From Chlamydiota bacterium (GTDB lineage: Bacteria > Chlamydiota > Chlamydiia > Chlamydiales > SM23-39), in NCBI GenBank assembly GCA_021772165.1, contig JAJFMM010000170.1:1-5068 (forward strand): a DNA stretch of 5,068 bases. Direction: 5' to 3'. The notes under the pieces are model-generated. The model saw only the letters and a list, made by a program, of their open reading frames with translations. It searched no databases and was not told the DNA's origin. Each line of letters opens with the position of its first letter. The first letter of the stretch is position 1. Below, piece by piece: positions 1-5,068 of this stretch. The position numbers and the translations under genes are program-made.

Positions 1-2
1 GA

Positions 3-35
3 AAAAAGATCCTCAAATGGCTTACCGTAGGTTAA
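3..35 (+). CDS. Possible C-terminal tail of an upstream gene (partial)
   Basis: An open frame enters from the left edge and ends at the TAA at 33-35. It would encode KKILKWLTVG, with a stop 13 bases before the rng start. That spacing fits an upstream operon gene, and the other two frames fit less well: one stops at 28-30 and the other runs into rng out of frame. Ten codons are too few to recognise a family. In Chlamydia I recall a small hypothetical gene and then rpmF and plsX on this side of rng, but nothing here confirms that. It could equally be non-coding leader. Confidence 0.3.
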   Translation, partial: KKILKWLTVG

Positions 36-48
36 AAAAGAAAAATAT

Positions 49-1590
49 ATGCACGAAATTTTACTCAACGTCGAATCGAAAGAGACCCGCTACGCCTACC
101 TCCGTTATGGACAGCTCCATGACCTGATCGTCGATCGTAAAAAATCGCGCCAGATCACAGGAAACGTCTACAGAGGTCGCGTTACCAACATCCTGCACAA
201 TATCCAATCCGCCTTCATCGACATCAATGAAGGTGAAAACGGCTTTATCCATATCAGCGACATCCTCGAAAATACGAAGAAATTCGAAGAGATGTTCGAC
301 ATGGACTTTGATCTGGACTACGACATCTCCAAGATGGACGCCAGCCCAAAAGCCAAAGATATCTCGCAGCTGCTGAAAATCGATCAGCCCGTCCTCGTTC
401 AGGTCGTCAAAGAACCGATCGGCACAAAAGGCGCACGCCTCACCTCCAACATCTCGATTGCAGGGCGCTATCTCGTCATGCTCCCGAACAATCCACATCG
501 CGGCGTCTCGAGAAAAATTGAAGACAAAGGCTCCAGAGACCGCCTGAAAAAGCTGATCCGCTCTTTTGAAATGCCACAAGACATGGGTCTCATCTGCCGC
601 ACTGCCAGCGCGCAAGCGACAACAGATATGCTCGTGGAAGAGGCGAACGACCTACTCAATACCTGGGTCTCCATCGTCGAAAAATTCCACCAAACTAGCA
701 GCGGCACCTCTCTACTCTTTGAAGAGTCCGATCTGATCAAAAAAGCTGTTATGACCTGCGTCGATAAAAAGTATGACCGTCTGCTCACAGATGACTACTC
801 CACCTATCAACGCTGTAAACACGTCTACCAGAAATACGCCAACGAGCATCCACTAAAGATCGAGTTTTATCGCGATAAATCTCCGATGTTTGAGCGCTTC
901 AACGTAGAGCGTGAGATCGACCGCGCGGTGCGCCGTAAGATCTGGCTTCCCTCAGGAGGCTATCTCTTCTTCGATCGCACAGAGGCGATGTACACCATCG
1001 ACGTCAACTCAGGCAGATCAGCAACGCCTACCAGCGCAGATGTCGAAGAAACACTTGTACGCATCAACTTGGAAGCTGCCGAAGAGATCGCACGTCAGCT
1101 GCGTCTGCGCAATATCGGCGGACTCATCATCTGCGACTTCATCGACATGCGCTCGCGCAAAAACCAGAGAAGAGTACTAGAGCGCCTCAAAGAAGCGATG
1201 AAAGAAGATTCGGCGAAATGCACCATCCTAGGCATGAGCGAATTCGGTCTGGTCGAAATGACACGCCAGCGCAGCCGCGAATCTCTGACACAGACCATCT
1301 TTACCTCATGCCCTTATTGTATAGGTAGCGGTCTGGTCAAGAGCCATGAGAGCGTAGCTGTGGAGATCGAAAGATCTCTGAAAAAACTGATCCAATGCCA
1401 AAACCAGTATGCGCTGAAACTCGTGACTCACCCCGAGCTCCATCGCTACCTTGAATCGAGCGACAAGGCCTTCTTGTTCAAGTTAGCAACAAAAGCCAAC
1501 GCGCACCTTGAATTCACTTTCAACGATTCATTACACCTCAACGACTACCTTTTCTACTCCACCCTCAATGGACAAAAACTCGACGCCTAA
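49..1590 (+). CDS. rng: Ribonuclease E/G family endoribonuclease (RNase G-like)
   Basis: This is a single-strand-specific endoribonuclease expected to process rRNA and initiate mRNA decay in the cytoplasm, favouring 5'-monophosphate ends. The 513-residue protein shows the family order. An S1 RNA-binding domain lies at about 36-120 (VYRGRVTNILHNIQSAFIDI) and carries an acidic insert near 80-104. The 5'-sensor region follows (GTKGARLTSNISIAGRYLV, 125-143; RTA at 184-186, matching the Arg/Thr pocket of E. coli RNase E). The DNase I-like catalytic core has TEAMYTIDVNSGR (311-323, catalytic Asp318) and GGLIICDFIDM (357-367, metal-binding Asp363). The zinc-link CPYCIGSG is at 421-428. There is no long disordered C-terminal scaffold as in E. 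coli RNase E, so the length fits RNase G or a minimal RNase E. The ATG at 49 is the first in frame after a stop at 28-30; only a purine-rich A/G stretch (34-45) precedes it, not a clear Shine-Dalgarno. Its 3' end overlaps plsB. Family assignment is secure; G versus E is partly a naming choice. Confidence 0.95.
   Translation: MHEILLNVESKETRYAYLRYGQLHDLIVDRKKSRQITGNVYRGRVTNILHNIQSAFIDINEGENGFIHISDILENTKKFEEMFDMDFDLDYDISKMDASPKAKDISQLLKIDQPVLVQVVKEPIGTKGARLTSNISIAGRYLVMLPNNPHRGVSRKIEDKGSRDRLKKLIRSFEMPQDMGLICRTASAQATTDMLVEEANDLLNTWVSIVEKFHQTSSGTSLLFEESDLIKKAVMTCVDKKYDRLLTDDYSTYQRCKHVYQKYANEHPLKIEFYRDKSPMFERFNVEREIDRAVRRKIWLPSGGYLFFDRTEAMYTIDVNSGRSATPTSADVEETLVRINLEAAEEIARQLRLRNIGGLIICDFIDMRSRKNQRRVLERLKEAMKEDSAKCTILGMSEFGLVEMTRQRSRESLTQTIFTSCPYCIGSGLVKSHESVAVEIERSLKKLIQCQNQYALKLVTHPELHRYLESSDKAFLFKLATKANAHLEFTFNDSLHLNDYLFYSTLNGQKLDA
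1568..1590 (+). other. rng/plsB coding overlap (translational coupling site)
   Basis: The last 23 bases of rng, including its TAA at 1588-1590, also encode the first codons of plsB in another frame. The bases just before the ATG at 1568 are pyrimidine-rich (CTACTCCACCCTCA) and contain no AGGAGG-like site. Initiation here would therefore depend on ribosomes arriving from rng. If plsB actually starts at the ATG at 1613, the overlap disappears and the genes are 22 bases apart. Confidence 0.5.
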
Positions 1591-2593
1591 ATCTTCTAAA
1601 GTTGATGCAGAAATGAACCGCCTTTTCGAAAGCGGTTCACTGCCCTCTAAATATGAAAAAATTCTTAGAGGCTTCTATACGCAGGTACGCGACGCTCTTC
1701 ATCGAGCCAATCAGCCCTGCGAAGCATTCGACAACACTTTCATGGACTATTTACAGGTCATCACCGACCTATATATAAAACCCTTCGAGTTTCAGCCCTA
1801 CCACACCAAGGTTCGAGAGCCTTTCGACTTCTATAACTTCAGCCTCGATTTCATCCGCCCTCTTGTCGATCAGCAGCATTCGAAAACCTTCGGCCTCGAA
1901 ATCGCCACCGAAATCGAAGAACATCTGAAAAGAGGTGAGAATGCGATCTTCATCGCCAACCATCAGATAGAACCCGACCCTCAAGCGATTACGATTCTAC
2001 TAGAAGAATCACACCCCTTCTTATCTGAAAAGATCATCTATGTAGCCGGAGATCGCGTCATCACAGATCCTCTCGCCATTCCCTTCAGCATGGGCTGCGA
2101 CCTTCTCTGCATCTACTCCAAGCGCTACATCGACCAGCCTCCTGAGCTCAAAGCGGAAAAGCAGCTCCACAATAAGCATACCATGGAGAAAATGAGCCGC
2201 CTCCTCGCAGAAGGAGGTAAATCGATCTACTTCGCACCGAGCGGAGGACGTGATCGAAAAAACGAGCAGGGTGAAGTTGAAATCGCCCCCTTCGATCCCC
2301 AAGCCATTGAAATGCTCTATCTCATGGCGAAGAAATCTAAACGCCCAGCCCACTTCTACCCCCTCACTCTTTCTACCTACGACTTGATGCCGCCGCCCGA
2401 AACGATCCAAGTCGAGCTCGGAGAAATGAGAACTGCAAAATTCACACCGATCTATTTGACTCTCTCACCGGAATTCAACATGGATCAATTTGCGCACGAG
2501 GCCGACAAAACTCTGAGACGTAAAAAACGCTCCGATGCAATCTGGAACATCGTCAATACCGAATACCAGCGCTTGACGGGCAAAAGTAGATAA
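1568..2593 (+). CDS. plsB: Glycerol-3-phosphate 1-O-acyltransferase, plant-plastid/chlamydial type
   Basis: The enzyme acylates sn-glycerol-3-phosphate at position 1, using acyl-ACP by analogy with plastid enzymes, to make lysophosphatidate, the first committed step of phospholipid synthesis. With the ATG at 1568 it has 341 residues. The N-terminal ~100 residues are helical and resemble the helix-bundle domain of squash GPAT. The acyltransferase domain then shows NHQIEPDP (131-138, the H-x4-D catalytic box, His132 and Asp137), YVAGDRVITDPLAIPFSMG (158-176), the basic YSKR (183-186) and APSGGRDR (223-230). Arg228 and Arg230 correspond to the phosphate-binding arginines of the squash enzyme. 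No membrane segment is evident, consistent with a soluble protein. It is much shorter than, and distinct from, the ~800-residue membrane PlsB of E. coli. The start is uncertain: 1568 overlaps rng by 23 bases without a Shine-Dalgarno, the in-frame ATG at 1613 (326 residues) would lie just after the rng stop, and the TTG at 1508 is unlikely. Confidence 0.93.
   Translation: MDKNSTPKSSKVDAEMNRLFESGSLPSKYEKILRGFYTQVRDALHRANQPCEAFDNTFMDYLQVITDLYIKPFEFQPYHTKVREPFDFYNFSLDFIRPLVDQQHSKTFGLEIATEIEEHLKRGENAIFIANHQIEPDPQAITILLEESHPFLSEKIIYVAGDRVITDPLAIPFSMGCDLLCIYSKRYIDQPPELKAEKQLHNKHTMEKMSRLLAEGGKSIYFAPSGGRDRKNEQGEVEIAPFDPQAIEMLYLMAKKSKRPAHFYPLTLSTYDLMPPPETIQVELGEMRTAKFTPIYLTLSPEFNMDQFAHEADKTLRRKKRSDAIWNIVNTEYQRLTGKSR
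1750..1779 (+). promoter_or_regulatory. Candidate internal housekeeping promoter inside plsB (weak)
   Basis: TTTACA at 1750-1755 is followed after 16 bases by TATATA (1772-1777), or after 18 bases by TATAAA (1774-1779). The -10-like element lies in an unusually AT-rich patch (TATATATAAAA, 1770-1780) within otherwise balanced coding sequence. The spacing and hexamers resemble a sigma-70/sigma-66 promoter that could transcribe the distal plsB region and the downstream protease gene. The bases also encode a normal stretch of PlsB, so chance is a real possibility. Confidence 0.2.
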
Positions 2594-2617
2594 CACTACA
2601 CTCCAAACAATCATTTT

Positions 2618-2623
2618 AGGAGA
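2618..2623 (+). promoter_or_regulatory. Shine-Dalgarno site of the insulinase gene
   Basis: AGGAGA ends five bases before the ATG at 2629, a near-ideal site and the only strong one in the window. It decides the start: the next in-frame ATG (2641) lies 17 bases beyond it, too far. The 35-base gap between plsB and this gene shows no terminator-like hairpin with a T-run, so read-through from plsB is expected. Confidence 0.85.
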
Positions 2624-2628
2624 TCCTC

Positions 2629-2691
2629 ATGAATGCGCCCATGATCAAACTACTCGCTTCCATCTGTCTCATGACAACAGCTGCATCTGCC
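2629..2691 (+). other. Signal peptide of the M16 protease
   Basis: The first 21 codons read MNAPMIKLLASICLMTTAAS plus Ala21. They comprise a short N-region with one lysine, a hydrophobic H-region (about residues 8-18) and a small-residue C-region with Ala19-Ser20-Ala21 before Ala22. That fits cleavage by signal peptidase I after residue 21 or 22. There is no lipobox cysteine at the predicted cleavage site: the only early cysteine, Cys13, lies inside the hydrophobic core, so a lipoprotein is not supported. Confidence 0.75.
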
Positions 2692-5068
2692 GCACCTTCA
2701 TATGTGGACATTGAAGATCGGGCAAATCTCCCCATTCTCAATTCCGACCTATCGATGAGGAAGACCGCAAAAATCCGCCTTCCCAACGGCCTCGAAGCAC
2801 TCCTCATCTCCGATCCTAGCGCAGACCAGTCCGCCGCCGCACTCGCCGTGGGAACCGGTTCCTGGGATGATCCTGTAGAATTTCCAGGCATGGCTCACTT
2901 TTGCGAACACATGCTGTTCATGGGCACCAAAAAATTTCCTAAAGAAAATGAGTTTTCAAAAACCATCGCCGACTACCACGGACAGATGAACGCCTTCACA
3001 GCGCCGGATCGCACCGTGTACATGTTCTCCTCAGGACACGACGGCTTCCAACCGATCCTGGAGCGCTTTTCTCGCTTCTTCATCGACCCCCTCTTCAATC
3101 CTTCCGGCATTTCGCGCGAATTGCATGCCGTCGACCAAGAATTTTCGAAAAACATCGAAAACGACGCTTGGCGTGAATACATGGTATTCAAAGAAACTGG
3201 CAACCCCGACCATCCCAATGCGAAGTTCTCTACAGGAAATTCAGAAACACTAGGCCATATTCCACAAAGCGCCCTGAAGCAGTGGCACGCCGCTCACTAC
3301 TCAGCAAAGAAAATGCGCCTCGTCCTCTACTCACCGCTGCCAATCAATCAACTCAAAGCAACAGCCCTCGAGCTCTTTTCAGAAGTTCCTTCCAAAAAAA
3401 AGAAAAAATCAAAGAGCCGCCAAGAGATCACATCTAGCCAGCAGCGCGGAAAACTGACCTACATCGAACCGATCAAACAGAGACAGATTCTCACCCTGAG
3501 CTGGGAACTTCCGGCCAACCTCTCCCTCGACGATTCCCGCTCTGCCTATCTCTTCTGCTACGCACTCGGCCGCGGCCAGCCCTACAGCCTCCATGAAGTT
3601 TTGAGACAAGAAGGTCTCATTGACAACCTCTCTTGTAGCATTGATGAAATGGGTGGCACAGCCCATCGCTTTTTCCAGATCCGCATGGAATTGACCGACA
3701 AAGGATTGACCCAGTGGAAAACCGCAGCACACCTCTGCTTTCAAGCCATTCAAGGACTTAAAACCAGCTCTGTGCCCGCCTATCTCCATCAGGAAATGAA
3801 CGCCACAGCACAAATCAGATACCAGTACCAGCCACGCAAAAATGCATTCTCCTACGCAATGTCTATCGCTGAGAGCCTGCTCGATGAAGATCTCTCCACC
3901 TATCCTCGTAGCCAGCTCATCGCAACCAGCTATGAACCGAAAAAGTTAGCAGAAATAGGCCGATGCCTAACGGCGGAAAACTGTCTCTTCACACTGATGG
4001 CCGATAGCGCAAAAACAAACGTCGCACCAGACAAGCAAGAGAGATGGATGGGCGCAAAATATGCCGTGCGAGACATCTCCGAGCAGCAATTGAGAGAGTG
4101 GAGCACAGCATCCATTAATCCGGAGATCCGCCTTGCAGATCCCAATCCCTTCTTCCCAGCCTCTTTCGAGATCGTCTCGGCACAAAAAAATGATCTCGGA
4201 ACAAATCCCACCGAGATTTCGGCAGATCGTTTCGGCCAAGCCTACTATTCGCGTTTAAAAGAGTTTCACTCACCGGAAGCTATGCTCTCACTGCATATCC
4301 TCACCCCCGAGATCGTCGATGACGCCAGAAGCGATTGCCTCGCCAGCCTCTACCTCGATTATCTTACAGACAGACTCCATCCCACTCTTCGAGCAGCGCA
4401 AACAGCCGGACTGAGTGCAAGCTTCAGCAACGATCACAGTCGCATCCACGTCAAAATCGAAGGATTTAGCGACAAAGGCTCACTCCTACTGCAAGAAATT
4501 CTCAAAGAGATCGCAACACCCGCATCAATCTCCTTCGATGAGTTTGAAGCGTATCAGTCTAAACACCTGAAGTCCTACGCCAACGCAGCACACGATCTTC
4601 CCTGCATTCAGGCGAAAGATCTCGTCTCATCACTCATCGACTCGAACAAAACTACGAAAAAAGAGAAACTCGCTGCCCTGCAAAACATCAGCTACAGAGA
4701 GTTTCTCAGCTTTGCACGAGCTCTTTTCCAAGAGACCTACACAGAAGGATTCTTTGCAGGAAATCTCACCCTCAAAGATGCAGAGTCAGCATGGCTCGAT
4801 GTGCGCCACCTCCTAGGCAGCGCGCCCTTTCCTAAAGAGAAGCATCCTCAGACAAAAGTACTCTCCCTCTCCTCCAATGGCCCCTATGCCATCTATGAGA
4901 CCACCGAGGCGATGGGCAATGCAGCCTTCTTGATGCTCGATCAAGGCAACTTCACATTTGAAAAGAGAGCCGCCCAAGAAGTTCTCTCCTCATCTTTGAA
5001 AGAGTCCTTTTTCGATACCCTGCGTACCAGACAGAAAACAGGCTACATCGTACAGAGCGCCGATACAG
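2629..5068 (+). CDS. ide: M16 insulinase/pitrilysin-family zinc metalloprotease, exported (3' end missing)
   Basis: This is a peptidase of the insulysin/pitrilysin (protease III) type, which degrades small unfolded polypeptides inside a clam-like chamber. The frame is open from 2629 to the window edge (813 complete codons); family members run about 950-1000 residues, so roughly the last 140-180 are missing. Residues 1-21 look like a cleavable signal peptide (Lys7, a hydrophobic core, then ASA before Ala22), indicating export to the periplasm. The N-terminal catalytic domain carries the inverted zinc motif HFCEH (90-94; His90, Glu93, His94). ELHAVDQEFSKNIENDAWR (164-182) supplies the third ligand Glu171, 78 residues after Glu93, the same distance as in human IDE. 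Later family landmarks are RNxSS-independent: PNPFFPASFEI (505-515), EGFFAGNLT (706-714) and LRTRQKTGY (798-806), whose Arg799 and Tyr806 match the substrate-anchoring Arg/Tyr pair of IDE. A lysine-rich linker is at 256-264. The downstream position in the rng-plsB unit matches chlamydial CT806. The symbol could also be ptr. Confidence 0.93.
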   Translation, partial: MNAPMIKLLASICLMTTAASAAPSYVDIEDRANLPILNSDLSMRKTAKIRLPNGLEALLISDPSADQSAAALAVGTGSWDDPVEFPGMAHFCEHMLFMGTKKFPKENEFSKTIADYHGQMNAFTAPDRTVYMFSSGHDGFQPILERFSRFFIDPLFNPSGISRELHAVDQEFSKNIENDAWREYMVFKETGNPDHPNAKFSTGNSETLGHIPQSALKQWHAAHYSAKKMRLVLYSPLPINQLKATALELFSEVPSKKKKKSKSRQEITSSQQRGKLTYIEPIKQRQILTLSWELPANLSLDDSRSAYLFCYALGRGQPYSLHEVLRQEGLIDNLSCSIDEMGGTAHRFFQIRMELTDKGLTQWKTAAHLCFQAIQGLKTSSVPAYLHQEMNATAQIRYQYQPRKNAFSYAMSIAESLLDEDLSTYPRSQLIATSYEPKKLAEIGRCLTAENCLFTLMADSAKTNVAPDKQERWMGAKYAVRDISEQQLREWSTASINPEIRLADPNPFFPASFEIVSAQKNDLGTNPTEISADRFGQAYYSRLKEFHSPEAMLSLHILTPEIVDDARSDCLASLYLDYLTDRLHPTLRAAQTAGLSASFSNDHSRIHVKIEGFSDKGSLLLQEILKEIATPASISFDEFEAYQSKHLKSYANAAHDLPCIQAKDLVSSLIDSNKTTKKEKLAALQNISYREFLSFARALFQETYTEGFFAGNLTLKDAESAWLDVRHLLGSAPFPKEKHPQTKVLSLSSNGPYAIYETTEAMGNAAFLMLDQGNFTFEKRAAQEVLSSSLKESFFDTLRTRQKTGYIVQSADT
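3394..3408 (+). repeat. A-tract encoding the lysine-rich linker of the protease
   Basis: Eight A residues (3394-3401), one G, then six A residues (3403-3408) encode five consecutive lysines, followed by Ser-Lys-Ser-Arg (residues 256-264). The stretch falls between the end of a beta-strand-rich section of the second M16 domain and the resumption of recognisable family sequence, so it is probably a surface loop. The frame is intact through it. Homopolymers of this length are prone to polymerase slippage and sequencing error. Confidence 0.7.

Noticed and set aside
17..127. 36-codon plus-strand frame starting MAYRRLKKKN
   Set aside because: It is out of frame with rng, overlaps the conserved start of that protein, and has no ribosome binding site or recognisable content.
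61..615. 184-codon open frame on the minus strand
   Set aside because: It lies entirely antisense to well-conserved rng codons, its protein resembles no known family, and no ribosome binding site or promoter was seen; it is a product of codon bias.
1508..1567. N-terminal extension of plsB from a TTG codon
   Set aside because: The 20 extra residues are rich in Ser and Thr, lie wholly inside the conserved-frame end of rng, and use a rare start without a Shine-Dalgarno; the ATG at 1568 or 1613 is more plausible.
2594..2628. Possible terminator or separate promoter between plsB and the protease gene
   Set aside because: The 35-base gap has no stem-loop with a T-run and is too short for a full promoter plus leader; only the Shine-Dalgarno site is supported.
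3409..3813. 134-codon open frame on the minus strand
   Set aside because: It is antisense to the M16 protease in a region where the plus-strand protein matches its family; nothing supports it as a gene.
3930..4239. Overlapping minus-strand frames of about 90 codons
   Set aside because: Two frames on the same strand cover the same bases antisense to the protease, as expected for shadows; neither has a recognisable motif.
1..5068. A novel defence, mobile or otherwise undescribed system
   Set aside because: All substantial coding capacity is explained by three recognisable housekeeping families, and no repeats, integrase, transposase or toxin-like genes are visible.

Overview
The window holds three co-directional plus-strand genes and almost no intergenic DNA: an RNase E/G family endoribonuclease (rng, 49-1590), a glycerol-3-phosphate acyltransferase of the plant-plastid/chlamydial type (plsB, 1568-2593), and a large M16 insulinase/pitrilysin-type zinc protease (ide/ptr-like, from 2629 and cut by the window end at 5068). 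The first 35 bases may carry the last ten codons of an upstream gene.

The likely source is a member of the Chlamydiae, probably an environmental (Parachlamydiales-type) lineage. Two things point there. First, the acyltransferase has the motif signature of plastid stromal GPATs, which outside plants is characteristic of chlamydiae. Second, the order rng-plsB-insulinase matches, as I recall it, the Chlamydia trachomatis block CT808 (cafA/rng), CT807 (plsB), CT806 (ide/ptr). Base composition is near 50% G+C in the lines I counted by hand, higher than Chlamydia proper and most amoeba symbionts, so I do not name a genus.

Layout: rng and plsB overlap by 23 bases if plsB starts at the ATG at 1568, with no clear Shine-Dalgarno there, which suggests translational coupling. 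A 35-base gap with a strong AGGAG site precedes the protease gene. The tight packing suggests one operon. The functions are diverse (RNA processing, first step of phospholipid synthesis, exported peptide degradation), so the arrangement looks like a conserved housekeeping cluster and not a single pathway. In chlamydiae the cluster is, as I recall, preceded by rpmF and plsX, which would place two phospholipid genes close together.

I found no RNA genes, mobile elements, CRISPR arrays or terminators, and no sign of a novel defence or mobile system. The most notable points are the plant-like acyltransferase, the overlapping start of plsB, the signal peptide on a complete-looking zinc protease, and a lysine-rich linker encoded by an A-tract.
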